From Rhizobium hidalgonense (GTDB taxonomy: Bacteria > Pseudomonadota > Alphaproteobacteria > Rhizobiales > Rhizobiaceae), in contig NZ_LODW01000127.1 of the NCBI RefSeq assembly GCF_002914525.1, positions 205,804-269,803 of the forward strand: DNA of 64,000 nucleotides. The letters run 5' to 3'. Both the position numbers and the translations under genes were made by a program. Within the stretch, counting starts at the first letter, position 1, and each line of letters begins with the position of its first letter. The notes under the pieces are model-generated. The model saw nothing but the letters and a program-made list of their open reading frames with translations, did not search any database and was not told the origin of the DNA. Positions 39,392 through 48,324 of the stretch are shown in pieces.

Positions 39392-40489
39392 ATGGATCTG
39401 CCTTCCTCCCTTGCCTGGCTGGTTGACGAGGCTGCGGCTTCGCCTGGGCCCGATCGGTTTCTGGCCGAACTCGGGCGCCGGCTGCTGGCCGATGGCTTGG
39501 CGCTTTCCGGTGGCGCGCTGACGCTTTCGGTGCCGCATCCGATCATTGCGCGGCGCACCTGGCTGTGGCGGGCCGAGACCGGCGCGGTCATCGAGGCGCT
39601 CACTTTTGCCGCCGCACCTCAAAGCGATGCCGGGCGTGAATGGCTGGCCGGGCTCGGGCCGGTTTGGGAGGAAAAGATCGGGCCTTCACAGGACGGCGCC
39701 ATGCTCGGCTGGGCGGGCATCGGCAAGGGGGCAGGGGCGGGCGAATTCGCTCCCGGTGAAGCCGTCCGGCTGAAGGAGGTTGCGCGTTTTGCCGCCGCAC
39801 CGCTTGCAGCCCTTGCGGCGCGGGAGGCGCGCGCGGCGCTGCTGGAAGCCTATCTTGGCCGGCGCAGCGCGGCCCGTGTTCAGTCGGGCGCGCTTGCCCG
39901 CGGCACCGGCGAAACCATTCGTGCGGCTCTTCTCTGCGCCGATTTGCGGGATTTCACCGCGCTTTCGCAAGTGACAGAGCCGCAGGCAATGATATCAGCG
40001 CTCGACGCCTATTTCGACCGCGTCGCCGGCGCCGTGCACGCTTTCGGCGGCGAGGTGCTGAAATTCATGGGCGACGGCGTGCTGGCGATCTTTCCGGTCA
40101 CGGCCGTTTCCGGCGACGAGGTTCGGGCTGATCGGGAAGCGTGCGAGGCGGCGCTCCGGGCCGTCGCTGCCAGCCGTGCCGGCATGGCCCATCTCGACCA
40201 AGTGCGCCACGCGCAGGGGCTGGCGCCGTTGCCATTCGGCGCATCGCTGCATTTCGGCGAGATCCTCTGGGGTAATATCGGCGCGGCCGACCGGCTGGAC
40301 TTTACCGCTATCGGCCCCGCGGTCAATCTGGTCAGTCGGCTTGAAGGGCTCTGCAAGCCGCTCGGCCGGACCGTGCTGATCTCCGGCGCGCTTGCCGCGA
40401 ATACGACGGCTTCCTTGATGCCGCTCGGAGAGCACAGCCTCCGCGGCATCGCCGATCCTTGCGCAGTGTTCACCCTGCGGGAGGATTGA
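39392..40489 (+). CDS. Class III adenylate/guanylate cyclase, soluble
   Basis: 365 residues without membrane segments. The N-terminal ~170 residues are Ala-rich and helical with no domain I can name. The catalytic domain follows: ALLCADLRDFTALS (metal Asp), GEVLKFMGDGVLAIFPV (second Asp and base-contacting Lys), FTAIGPAVNLVSRLEGLCKP (Thr base contact, class IIIb type, transition-state Asn and Arg). It is therefore probably active, most likely making cAMP. This is the second cyclase in the window, 11.5 kb from the CHASE2 one. It is not operonic with the importer downstream, which has its own promoter region. Confidence 0.88.
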   Translation: MDLPSSLAWLVDEAAASPGPDRFLAELGRRLLADGLALSGGALTLSVPHPIIARRTWLWRAETGAVIEALTFAAAPQSDAGREWLAGLGPVWEEKIGPSQDGAMLGWAGIGKGAGAGEFAPGEAVRLKEVARFAAAPLAALAAREARAALLEAYLGRRSAARVQSGALARGTGETIRAALLCADLRDFTALSQVTEPQAMISALDAYFDRVAGAVHAFGGEVLKFMGDGVLAIFPVTAVSGDEVRADREACEAALRAVAASRAGMAHLDQVRHAQGLAPLPFGASLHFGEILWGNIGAADRLDFTAIGPAVNLVSRLEGLCKPLGRTVLISGALAANTTASLMPLGEHSLRGIADPCAVFTLRED

Positions 40490-40526
40490 GCCCAGGAGCC
40501 GGTGCTTCTCCGAAATCGCACAAAAG

Positions 40527-40536
40527 AATCATGATT
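40527..40536. promoter_or_regulatory. Palindrome in promoter of iron-type importer
   Basis: AATCATGATT, perfect 10 bp, in AT-rich DNA 56 bases before the substrate-binding protein gene. It may be an operator of an iron regulator (Irr/RirA/Fur type), but it does not match a consensus I can state with confidence. Confidence 0.35.
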
Positions 40537-40592
40537 GTGAAACTCCGCTTTTTTGGCTAAAGCCTGTGCGCATCAGAGGGGAGTTTTCAGAC

Positions 40593-41579
40593 ATGACTCG
40601 ATACGCGCGCAGATTTTTCTCGGCCCTGGGCTTGTCCGCAATGTTGGCGGCCGGCGCTGCACAAGCGGATGATGGCGGTAAAATCTCGATCGTCGACGAC
40701 CGCGGCGTCATCGTAGATGATCGCGGCGTAGCCGTCGAAGTCCCGGCGCTGCCGAAGCGCATTGCCTCGATTTCCTATTTCGCCGACGATGTTGCGTTGG
40801 CACTCGGCATCAAGCCGGTCGCCAGCACCTATATGACGTCAGGCCGCGAGCCCGATTTCCTGCTCGGCCTCACCTCTGGGATGAAGCAGATCGGCCAGCG
40901 CGCCAAGCCCAATCTCGAACTTCTCTCCGAAGCCAAGCCGGATCTGATCATCGCGATCCGCCGCTATACGGTCGGCAATGCCGCGCAGCTTCAAAACATC
41001 GCACCCTATGTCGCCTACAATATGGAGCTGCTCGAAGAGAGCTACAGCGAGACCGCTGCCCTTTCCAAGCTGCTCGGCAAGCCCGCGCGCGGCGAGCGGC
41101 TAAACGCCGATTTTCGCAAGCATCTGTCGGAGTTCGCCGCCAAGGCGCCGAAGGGCCACCCGCGTTTCCTGATCATGTGGGGCGGCGCGACGCCTTTCGC
41201 CTTCCACACGGAAAACACCTCGGCCTCGATCGTCGCTGCGATCGGCGGCGACAATATTCCGGGGCCGAAGAGCCCGGGCGGCGAGTTCGGCATCGACCTC
41301 AGCCTGGAAACCATGCTGGAAAAGGATCCCGAGGTCATTTTCGTTTATGATTCCGGCCCGGATCGCCCGCATGAGAGCAATCCGATCTGGTCGCAGCTGT
41401 CAGCGGTCAAGAACAACCGGGTCTTCTATGTCGGCGACCAGTGGGTCGAGACCAACGGCCCGATCGCTCGCGAAATCGTGCTGCGCGAGGCCGCGCACTA
41501 CCTCTATCCCGATACGTTCCCGGCGGTCGACGTCAAGGCGGAAGCCGCCAAGCTGATCCCGGCCGAGCTGCAGAACTAA
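40593..41579 (+). CDS. Iron-siderophore-type ABC transporter substrate-binding protein
   Basis: 328 residues. ATG 40593 (MTRYARRFFSALGLSAMLAA) starts a signal peptide and has GGGAG upstream. The FecB/BtuF-type fold is shown by LPKRIASISYFADDVALALG, IGQRAKPNLELLSEAKPDLI, and LSLETMLEKDPEVIFVYDSG. The mature N-terminus carries an exact-sense duplication (IVDDRGVIVDDRGVAVE). It is first in a four-gene operon, SBP-permease-permease-ATPase, importing a ferric chelate or related cofactor. No outer-membrane receptor or siderophore gene is nearby, so the ligand is undetermined. Confidence 0.9.
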   Translation: MTRYARRFFSALGLSAMLAAGAAQADDGGKISIVDDRGVIVDDRGVAVEVPALPKRIASISYFADDVALALGIKPVASTYMTSGREPDFLLGLTSGMKQIGQRAKPNLELLSEAKPDLIIAIRRYTVGNAAQLQNIAPYVAYNMELLEESYSETAALSKLLGKPARGERLNADFRKHLSEFAAKAPKGHPRFLIMWGGATPFAFHTENTSASIVAAIGGDNIPGPKSPGGEFGIDLSLETMLEKDPEVIFVYDSGPDRPHESNPIWSQLSAVKNNRVFYVGDQWVETNGPIAREIVLREAAHYLYPDTFPAVDVKAEAAKLIPAELQN

Positions 41580-41599
41580 GCCCAACGACAAGGCCTGCG

Positions 41600-42604
41600 A
41601 TGAGCCCCCGGCAATCATTCCTGGCCATAGGGCTCATCGTCGTCGCCGCCATGCTGGCGGCGATGCTCGGCTTGCTGGTCGGCGCCAAGACGCTTTCGGT
41701 CGAGACCGCACTTCGCGTGCTGCTGGCGCCCGACGGCAAGATCGAATCCATTCTCGTCTGGACGCTGCGCCTGCCGCGGAGCCTGGCGGCGGCTGCCGGC
41801 GGTGCGGGCCTTGCCGTTTCCGGCTATGTGCTGCAGACGCTGACGCGCAATCCGCTGACCGATCCCGGCATTACCGGTGTCACGTCGGGGGCGGTCGCAC
41901 CGATCGTCTGCTGTTTCGTCTTCCTGCCCTGGCTTTCGCCTGCCTATTATCCTTTCATCGGCCTTGCCGGCGGACTTGCGGCAGCTTCGGTGACGTTCTG
42001 GGTGTCGCGCGGCGGGCAGGGGCGGCCGTTGCAGCTTGCGCTTGGCGGCGTCAGCGTCTCGCTGTTTTTGGGCGCGATCACCACCTATGTGCTGCTGCTG
42101 ACCGGCCCGCAATCGGCATCGCTGCTCTTCTGGCTTGCCGGCGGTTTCCAGGGGCGCACCTGGTCGCATCTCCTCTACATGCTGCCTTGGACGATTACCG
42201 GCGTCGTCGGTGCGCTCCTGCTCCGGCGCGTCATCGGCATGTTCATGCTGAGTGACCATGCTGCGGCCGGCATGGGTCTGCAGCTCGGCCTGTGGAAGCC
42301 GCTGATCCTCATTCTGGCCGTCATTCCGGTCGCGGGCGTCGCGCCGATCGCGGGGCCGGTCGCCTTCGTCGGTCTTGCCGCTCCCCACATCGCCCGGCTG
42401 CTGAAACCCCGCGGCACGGGATGGGAAATCGGATTGAGCGCTGCCCTCGGCGCGCTGATCGTGACCGCCGCCGATGTTTTCGCGCGCAGCATCGCCATTC
42501 CGCGCGAGTTGCCGGTCGGCATCGTCACCGCATTGCTTGGTGGCCCGATCTTCATCTATCTCGTCCAGCGCGGGCGGTTGAGCCTTGCGGGTGGGCCGCG
42601 ATGA
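41600..42604 (+). CDS. FecCD-type ABC permease, first subunit
   Basis: 334 residues with about ten hydrophobic helices. FecCD marks are LRLPRSLAAAAGGAGLAVSG, LQTLTRNPLTDPGITGVTSG, the cytoplasmic coupling region VAGVAPIAGPVAFVGLAAPH, and the terminal PVGIVTALLGGPIFIYL. It forms half of the membrane pore with the next gene's product. ATG 41600 is 20 bases after the SBP stop. Its stop overlaps the next start as ATGA. Confidence 0.93.
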   Translation: MSPRQSFLAIGLIVVAAMLAAMLGLLVGAKTLSVETALRVLLAPDGKIESILVWTLRLPRSLAAAAGGAGLAVSGYVLQTLTRNPLTDPGITGVTSGAVAPIVCCFVFLPWLSPAYYPFIGLAGGLAAASVTFWVSRGGQGRPLQLALGGVSVSLFLGAITTYVLLLTGPQSASLLFWLAGGFQGRTWSHLLYMLPWTITGVVGALLLRRVIGMFMLSDHAAAGMGLQLGLWKPLILILAVIPVAGVAPIAGPVAFVGLAAPHIARLLKPRGTGWEIGLSAALGALIVTAADVFARSIAIPRELPVGIVTALLGGPIFIYLVQRGRLSLAGGPR

Positions 42605-43638
42605 GCGCGCCGGCATCGACATCGGCCGGTTCGGCAAGCCTTGGCATGGCGGCCGTGCTCACCATCTTGGCGGTGCTGTCGCTTGCGGCCGCGATCTTCC
42701 TCGGCGTCGCCGATGTCCCTATGGCTGACGTCGCGGCCGTCTTGACCGGCGGCGGCTCGCCGGAAGCGCGACTGATCATTCTCGATATCAGGCTGCCGCG
42801 CATCGTCACCGGCATTCTCGCCGGCATCCACTTTTCGCTGGCGGGATATCTGTTGCAGACCATCACCCGCAATCCGCTGGCCGACCCGTCGCTGATGGGC
42901 GTGTCGCAGGGGGCGACGCTGTCGGTGACGGTCTTCCTGCTCTTTACCGTCTATATCTTCGAGCCGGGCTCGAACACGCTGGCCGAACTGCCGGTCGCGT
43001 GGCTGCCGGCGGCAGGCCTTGCCGGCGGCCTGCTTGCCGGCGGCGTCATCTATCTGCTCGCCTTCCGTCTCGGGCTCAGCGCGCTGCGCATCACGCTCTG
43101 CGGCGTGGCGGTCGGTGCGGTGCTGCATGCGGTGGCGATCGGCCTCATCGCCGGATGGGGATCGGCCCGCATCGAGATCATTCTCGAATGGCTGTCGGGC
43201 AGCCTTTACGCCCGCACTTGGGAGCACGCGCTCTTCCTGCTGCCCTTCACCATCGTCGGGCTCGCCATGCTGCCGGTCATCTCCCGGCCGCTGATGCTGC
43301 TGCAGTTCGATGCGCCTGTCGCGCGCTCCTTCGGGCTCGGCTATCGCAGGCAATTCTCGATCGTGCTGGTCGTCTCCTGCGCGCTTGCGGCGAGTGCCGT
43401 CGGCGCAGTTGGGCCGATCGTCTTCGTCGGTCTCATCGTGCCGCATCTCGCCCGGTTCCTGGCGGGGCGGAATTTCATGCTGTCGATTGTGCTGACAATC
43501 GTGCTCGGCGCCGTCATCGTCACGCTCGGCGATCTCATCGGCCGGCTGCTCGGCCAAGCCGAGGAAATCCCGATCGGCGTGGTTACGGCCGTTTTCGGCG
43601 TGCCGCTTCTGCTCGCGCTGCTGCGCAAAACTATGTGA
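42601..43638 (+). CDS. FecCD-type ABC permease, second subunit
   Basis: 345 residues. It repeats the family signatures LDIRLPRIVTGILAGIHFSL, LLQTITRNPLADPSLMGVSQ, VGAVGPIVFVGLIVPHLARF and IPIGVVTAVFGVPLLLALL. An ATGA overlap joins it to the first permease, and the ATPase gene follows 7 bases after its stop. The two permeases are divergent enough to form a heterodimer rather than be recent duplicates. Confidence 0.93.
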   Translation: MSAPASTSAGSASLGMAAVLTILAVLSLAAAIFLGVADVPMADVAAVLTGGGSPEARLIILDIRLPRIVTGILAGIHFSLAGYLLQTITRNPLADPSLMGVSQGATLSVTVFLLFTVYIFEPGSNTLAELPVAWLPAAGLAGGLLAGGVIYLLAFRLGLSALRITLCGVAVGAVLHAVAIGLIAGWGSARIEIILEWLSGSLYARTWEHALFLLPFTIVGLAMLPVISRPLMLLQFDAPVARSFGLGYRRQFSIVLVVSCALAASAVGAVGPIVFVGLIVPHLARFLAGRNFMLSIVLTIVLGAVIVTLGDLIGRLLGQAEEIPIGVVTAVFGVPLLLALLRKTM

Positions 43639-43645
43639 GGCCGAA

Positions 43646-44458
43646 ATGCCATTGTCCTGTTCCGATCTCTCGGTGATGTACAACAAGCGAAAGGCCCTCG
43701 AGAGCTTCAGCCTGTCGCTCGAAAAGGGCGAGATCCGGGCGCTGATCGGCCCGAATGGCTCAGGCAAGAGCACGGCGCTGCATGCGCTGGCGGGTCTGAT
43801 CCGGCCAGCCGAAGGCAGGGCATCGCTCGACGGCGTTGCCGTCGCCTCCATGTCGCGTCGGATGCTGGCCAAAAGGCTCGCCTTCCTGCCGCAGCAGCCG
43901 ACCGCACCCGACGAGATGACCGTCGCCCAGCTCGTGCGGCAGGGCCGCTACCCGCATGTCGGCCTGTTTCGCTCTTATGACAGCCGCGACGAAGAGGCGA
44001 TCGAATGGGCGCTCGAAAGCACCGGGCTGTCTGATTTGGCTGACCGCAGCCTTCGCGAACTGTCCGGCGGCGAACGGCAGAGAGCCTGGATTTCGGCCGC
44101 TCTCGCCCAGGAAGCGGAGATCCTGCTGCTCGACGAGCCGACCTCCTTCCTGGATATCGGCTATCAGGTCGAGGTGCTCGATCTCGTGCATCGGCTGAGC
44201 CGCGAAAAAAGCGTGACCATCGTCATGGCGATCCATGACATCAACCAGGCGATCGCCGTCAGTGATCGAATCTCGCTGCTCGAAAAGGGGCAGCTGAGGT
44301 TCGACGGCGCGCCGCGCGAGCTGGCCGAGCGCAATCTCATCCAGGAAATCTTCCGCGTCAGAGGCCGCTTCGTCCAGGTCGCTCCGAACAATCCGCCGCA
44401 TTTCGATGTCGAGCTGATGCGGCTTCAGCCGGTGGTATCTAGCGCTTCACCAGCCTGA
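43646..44458 (+). CDS. Iron-siderophore-type ABC transporter ATP-binding protein
   Basis: 270 residues. Walker A is GPNGSGKSTALHAL, Q-loop LPQQPTAPDEMTV, signature ELSGGERQRAWI, Walker B EILLLDEPTSFLDI, and H-loop MAIHDINQAIA. FecE/FhuC-like features are the VRQGRYPH segment and the length. It drives the importer encoded by the three preceding genes. Its 3' end overlaps the convergent methyltransferase gene by 20 bases. Confidence 0.95.
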   Translation: MPLSCSDLSVMYNKRKALESFSLSLEKGEIRALIGPNGSGKSTALHALAGLIRPAEGRASLDGVAVASMSRRMLAKRLAFLPQQPTAPDEMTVAQLVRQGRYPHVGLFRSYDSRDEEAIEWALESTGLSDLADRSLRELSGGERQRAWISAALAQEAEILLLDEPTSFLDIGYQVEVLDLVHRLSREKSVTIVMAIHDINQAIAVSDRISLLEKGQLRFDGAPRELAERNLIQEIFRVRGRFVQVAPNNPPHFDVELMRLQPVVSSASPA

Positions 44459-45122
44459 AGACGATTTTCGTCTGGGTGTAATAATCCAGCGCATCGGCAA
44501 AGTCGGGCGTCCAGCCGTCCGCCACGAAGGGGATGAAGCCGTCATATTCGAGTTTGCGGGCGGAGACGTCGAAGCCCGCCTTTTCGAAGGCGCGACCGTA
44601 ATCGGTGATCGACCGATCCTGCACGACTGTGTTGGTACGGTTGGCGACGAGCTCGCGCCATTTCGGCCAGAGCGGGTTGTCGGTATGGCATCCGGTGACC
44701 GCATAATAGACGCCGCCGGGCTTCAGCGCCTGCCTTATATCGGCAGAGTGGGCGTCGATATCGGGGACGAGATAGATGACTTCGTGGCTGACGGCGAGAT
44801 CGAATTCTTCGCTCCAGCCTTCCAGCCTGCTGCCGACCTGATGCTGGATCGGCAGATTGCCCTTCAGCCTCTCGGCCTTGGCGATCGAGGTGTCGGCGAT
44901 GTCGATGCCGAGCGCCTTGCGGAAGGGGCGGATCGCATAGAGATGCCGCAGCAGGCCGCCTTGATTGCAGCCGAAATCGAGCACGCTTTTGTCGGTCAGG
45001 TCCCGCTCGAGCATGAGGTCGATCAGGTGGCGCCAGATCGGCGCATGTCCATCGGCCATCCTGTCTTCGGCGTCGGGGTCGATGTACCACGTGCCGATGT
45101 TTTTTTGCGCTTCCTCAACCAT
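44439..45122 (-). CDS. Class I SAM-dependent methyltransferase
   Basis: 227 residues. The SAM-binding motif I is VLDFGCNQGGLLRHL (residues ~47-61). The acidic motif II residue is in ALGIDIADTSIAKAE, and motif IV is FDLAVSHEVIYLV. The C-terminal half (YYAVTGCHTDNPLWPKWREL, YGRAFEKAGFDVSARKLEYD) forms the substrate cap. It resembles small-molecule O/N-methyltransferases. Substrate unknown. Convergent overlap with the ABC ATPase may limit simultaneous expression. Confidence 0.88.
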   Translation of the reverse strand: MVEEAQKNIGTWYIDPDAEDRMADGHAPIWRHLIDLMLERDLTDKSVLDFGCNQGGLLRHLYAIRPFRKALGIDIADTSIAKAERLKGNLPIQHQVGSRLEGWSEEFDLAVSHEVIYLVPDIDAHSADIRQALKPGGVYYAVTGCHTDNPLWPKWRELVANRTNTVVQDRSITDYGRAFEKAGFDVSARKLEYDGFIPFVADGWTPDFADALDYYTQTKIVFRLVKR

Positions 45123-45231
45123 CCTTGCCCCTCATTTCATGCGGATCGTGGTGACGGTCTTAGGGTGCGTCACGGTGCTTGACTAGGGCGGTAGCCGGAT
45201 TTCAAGCGGCATTCGAAAGCTTCAGATATTA

Positions 45232-45251
45232 TTGCAAAGAAAACTTTGCAA
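45232..45251. promoter_or_regulatory. Perfect inverted repeat before ArsR-MFS operon
   Basis: TTGCAAAG-AAAA-CTTTGCAA: 8-bp perfect arms around AAAA, 29 bases upstream of the regulator's ATG. A likely operator for the adjacent winged-helix regulator. Confidence 0.6.
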
Positions 45252-45280
45252 AGATATGTTTGCGATTGTACACTTCAGCC

Positions 45281-45931
45281 ATGAAAGATCCACACTCCAA
45301 GTCTCCGGCAGACGCCGCCGCCTCCCGCACCGTCAGTCGGGTCGTGCCCGAACCGACCGCGCTGAAGGCCCTGGCGCATCCCGTTCGGCTGCGGATGCTC
45401 GGCATGCTGAGGATCGACGGACCCGCCACGGCGACGCAGTTGGCCGGTCGGCTCGGCCTGAACAGCGGCGCGACGAGCTATCACCTGCGCCAGCTCGCCC
45501 AATACGGCTTCATCGAGGAGGCGCCGCATGCTTCCCGGCGCGACCGTTGGTGGCGCGCCAGCCACGAGCTGACCTCGGTGCCGGCGAACCAAGCGGCGGG
45601 GGAGGCGCTGGATCTCGACATCGCCTTCAACCAGGCGGCTCTCTCGCTGCAGGTCGGCCAGATGCAGCAGGCGCTGGAGGAATATGCCGAACTGCCGGCC
45701 GAATGGCGCAAGGCGACTGCTGCCGATGACGTCATTATTCCGATGACCTCTGACCAGGCCGAGGCGCTGACGAAACGGCTGCGCGACATCATCCTGGAAG
45801 CGATGCGGGCTGCCCCGCCGCTCGGCGATGCGGCGTCTCGGAAATCTGACATGGTGCCCTTCTTTGTCATGCTGCACGCCTTCCCCTATCCGGGCCGACT
45901 TCCGCATCGAAACGAGGAGGATGAGCCGTGA
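45281..45931 (+). CDS. ArsR-type winged-helix regulator
   Basis: 216 residues from ATG 45281 (MKDPHSKSPADAAA). The HTH is typical of ArsR/HTH_20 proteins: ALKALAHPVRLRMLGMLRID, ATQLAGRLGLNSGATSYHLR, QLAQYGFIEEAPHASRRDRW. A ~120-residue helical C-terminal part may sense the ligand or dimerise. No metal-binding Cys pair is seen, so it is not a classical metal sensor. Its stop overlaps the MFS start as GTGA; it probably represses this two-gene operon through the inverted repeat at 45232-45251. Confidence 0.9.
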   Translation: MKDPHSKSPADAAASRTVSRVVPEPTALKALAHPVRLRMLGMLRIDGPATATQLAGRLGLNSGATSYHLRQLAQYGFIEEAPHASRRDRWWRASHELTSVPANQAAGEALDLDIAFNQAALSLQVGQMQQALEEYAELPAEWRKATAADDVIIPMTSDQAEALTKRLRDIILEAMRAAPPLGDAASRKSDMVPFFVMLHAFPYPGRLPHRNEEDEP

Positions 45932-47196
45932 GGAAGGGCGGGCCGTTCCTGGCGCTCGCCGCTGCCGAGACGTGTTCGCTTTCCGGCACACGGCTGTCGA
46001 CCATCGCCATTCCCTGGCTGGTGTTGAGCACGACGGGCAGCCCTGTCCTGACAGGGCTGACGGCTATGCTGGAGATGCTGCCCTATGTCGTTGCAAAGGC
46101 GCTCGGCGGGCCGCTGATCGACCGTGTCGGCGCCAAGCGCATCGCCATTGCCTGCGACACCGCCTCGGTGGCCGTTGTAGGGCTGGTGCCGCTGCTCGAT
46201 TTTTTCGGCCTGCTGGGCATGCCGGCGCTGCTGCCTATTGTTTTTGCCATGGGCGTGCTGCGTGGGCCTTCCGACGCCGCCAAGCAGGCGATGGTTCCCG
46301 ACATCGCCCGGCTCGCCAATGTGCCGCTCGAACGGGTGACCGGCGTCGCCAGCGCCATCGAGCGGCTGGCCTCGACGGCGGGCGCTGCCGGCGCCGGCGC
46401 GCTGATCGGCCTGATCGTCGGCCCGGGTCAGGCGCTCCTTGTCAATGCCGCCACCTTCGCTGCCGCCGCGCTGATCGTTGCAGTCGGCATCCCCAGTATG
46501 CAGCGCAAACCCCAGCCGTCCGGTGCATCCGGCGCCCGACCGGCCGAAAGGGCTTCTTATCTCGATGATCTCGGCGAAGGCTGGCGCTTTCTGCGCGGCG
46601 ATGCCGTGCTCGTCAGCATCGTCGCCATGGTGGCGATCACCAATCTGCTGGACCAAGCCTATCATGCCGTGCTGTTGCCTGTCTGGACACGCGAATCCAG
46701 CCATGGTCCGGAACTGCTGGGAGCGATGTTTGCGGCATTCGCCGGCGCATCGATCGCAGGTGCGGCGATTACCGCAGTAATCGGCGAACGGATGCCGCGC
46801 CTGATCGTCTATACCGTGGCATTCCTGTTGACCGGCTTTCCGCGTTTTCTCGTGACTGCGCTCGATGCGCCGCTCGGCCTTGTCTTTACAACCCTGGCCA
46901 TAGCGGGATTTGCCTCGGGCTTCCTCAACCCGATCCTGGCGGCGGTGATCTTCGAGCGCATCCCCAAGCCGCTGACGGGCCGCGTCATCGCCATGAACAC
47001 CGCCCTCTGTTTCGCCCTCATTCCCTTCGGCGGTCTCCTCGGCGGCGCGCTGATCAGCACGATCGGTCTTGCCGCGGCGCTGCTGCTCACCGGGTTTGCC
47101 TATCTCGTCGCAACGCTGCTTCCCCTTGCCTTGAAAAGTTTCCGCGGTTTCGACCGGGCGGTTGCCGATGCCGGTGCTTCCGTATCAAGGCGATGA
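45928..47196 (+). CDS. MFS transporter (drug/multidrug efflux type)
   Basis: 422 residues with twelve predicted helices. It has the MFS start LALAAAETCSLSGTRLSTIA, the loop motif GGPLIDRVGAKRIAIACD between helices 2 and 3, and a second half repeating the topology (AITNLLDQAYHAVLLPVWTR; GRVIAMNTALCFALIPFGGL). It resembles enterobactin-exporter/MFS_3 type proteins. GTG 45928 overlaps the regulator stop. It probably exports a toxic compound sensed by the ArsR-type partner. Its 3' end overlaps the convergent LysR gene by 12 bases. Confidence 0.9.
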   Translation: MRKGGPFLALAAAETCSLSGTRLSTIAIPWLVLSTTGSPVLTGLTAMLEMLPYVVAKALGGPLIDRVGAKRIAIACDTASVAVVGLVPLLDFFGLLGMPALLPIVFAMGVLRGPSDAAKQAMVPDIARLANVPLERVTGVASAIERLASTAGAAGAGALIGLIVGPGQALLVNAATFAAAALIVAVGIPSMQRKPQPSGASGARPAERASYLDDLGEGWRFLRGDAVLVSIVAMVAITNLLDQAYHAVLLPVWTRESSHGPELLGAMFAAFAGASIAGAAITAVIGERMPRLIVYTVAFLLTGFPRFLVTALDAPLGLVFTTLAIAGFASGFLNPILAAVIFERIPKPLTGRVIAMNTALCFALIPFGGLLGGALISTIGLAAALLLTGFAYLVATLLPLALKSFRGFDRAVADAGASVSRR

Positions 47197-48108
47197 GCGC
47201 GCGCCCGACCTCTCGTGCCCCAAAGCCTCGACCATCAGATCGATAAACCGGTTGATGCGCGGTTCCAGCAGGCGCTTGTCGGGATAGAGCGTGACGATCT
47301 TAGCATCATCGGCTTCAAGGTCGGGCAGGACTTGCCGAAGACGCCCGGCGGCGAGATCGCCGGCGATGAGAAAATCGGGCAGGAGCGCGATGCCCAATCC
47401 AGCCAGGGCAGCGTCGCGGATCGCCTCTGCGCTGTCGAGCCTCAGGCGGCTGCGTCCCTGCGCCTTGATCCAGGAACTGCCCTTGCCGCGAAAACGCCAG
47501 CCTTGCCTTTGATTGCGGCTGGCGAAAATCAGGCAGTCGTGGGTTGCGAGATCGTCGATTGCGCGCGGCTCGCCGCGCTCGGCGAGATAAGACGGCGAGG
47601 CGCAGAGGCGCGTACCGTAGGTGGCGATCACCCGCGAGGCCAGCCGGGAGTCCGACGCAGCGGCGCCGATCCGGATCGCCAGATCGAAGCCTTCCTCGAT
47701 GATGTCGGCGAGGTGATTGGTAAAGCTCACTTCGACCTGGATGTCGGGCCAGGCCTGAAGATATTTTTCCAACAGGGGCAGCACGACGAGCCGCCCGAAG
47801 GCATCGGGTACCGTTAGTCTGAGAACGCCGCGCGGCATGTCGCTCCGGCCTCCCACACTCACTTCCGCCTCGTCGACCGCGGCGAGGATCTGCAAGCCGC
47901 GTTCGTAGAATACCCGCCCTTCATCGGTCAGGCTCAGCGTTCTCGTCGTGCGGTTGAGCAGACGTGTGCCGAGCCGGTCTTCCAAGCGGATGACGGCCTT
48001 TCCCGCCGCCGAGCGGGACAGGCCCATGGCCTGGCCGCCGGCAATAAAACTTCCGGCATCGACGACGGCCATGAAGATCAGGATGTCGTTCAGGTTCGTG
48101 CGCGGCAT
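47185..48108 (-). CDS. LysR family transcriptional regulator
   Basis: 307 residues. The HTH is MPRTNLNDILIFMAVVDAGS, then MGLSRSAAGKAVIRLEDRLG, LLNRTTRTLSLTDEGRVFYE. The effector domain starts VLRLTVPDAFGRLVVLPLLE, with FTNHLADIIEEGFDLAIRIG, and places the protein in the same CrgA-like subgroup as the regulator at 33862. No divergent target gene is adjacent. The upstream gap 48109-48324 contains no recognisable gene, so its targets are elsewhere or lost. Confidence 0.92.
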   Translation of the reverse strand: MPRTNLNDILIFMAVVDAGSFIAGGQAMGLSRSAAGKAVIRLEDRLGTRLLNRTTRTLSLTDEGRVFYERGLQILAAVDEAEVSVGGRSDMPRGVLRLTVPDAFGRLVVLPLLEKYLQAWPDIQVEVSFTNHLADIIEEGFDLAIRIGAAASDSRLASRVIATYGTRLCASPSYLAERGEPRAIDDLATHDCLIFASRNQRQGWRFRGKGSSWIKAQGRSRLRLDSAEAIRDAALAGLGIALLPDFLIAGDLAAGRLRQVLPDLEADDAKIVTLYPDKRLLEPRINRFIDLMVEALGHERSGARSSP

Positions 48109-48324
48109 CAGGCAACTCGAGCGGTTCGGTCCCAGCCATAAGTCGGTCAGTCATGCAACCGATTCAAGGCTCGGACCATCAACGCTCACGGCGGCAGTAA
48201 GGTCCCGATGCTTCGCTGTTCTGTTGGCAGCAGCCGGTCCGATCTCCGGAGAGCGAGCCTGATGCGCAGCCGGCGCTGGCATTCACTGCGGCGGAATTCG
48301 GCCGATCGGGGCGCTGGAACCAGG

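Noticed and set aside
41615..43872. Long minus-strand open frames opposite the permease genes
   Set aside because: Asp/Arg/Gln-rich shadows of the hydrophobic permease coding strands; no starts or motifs.
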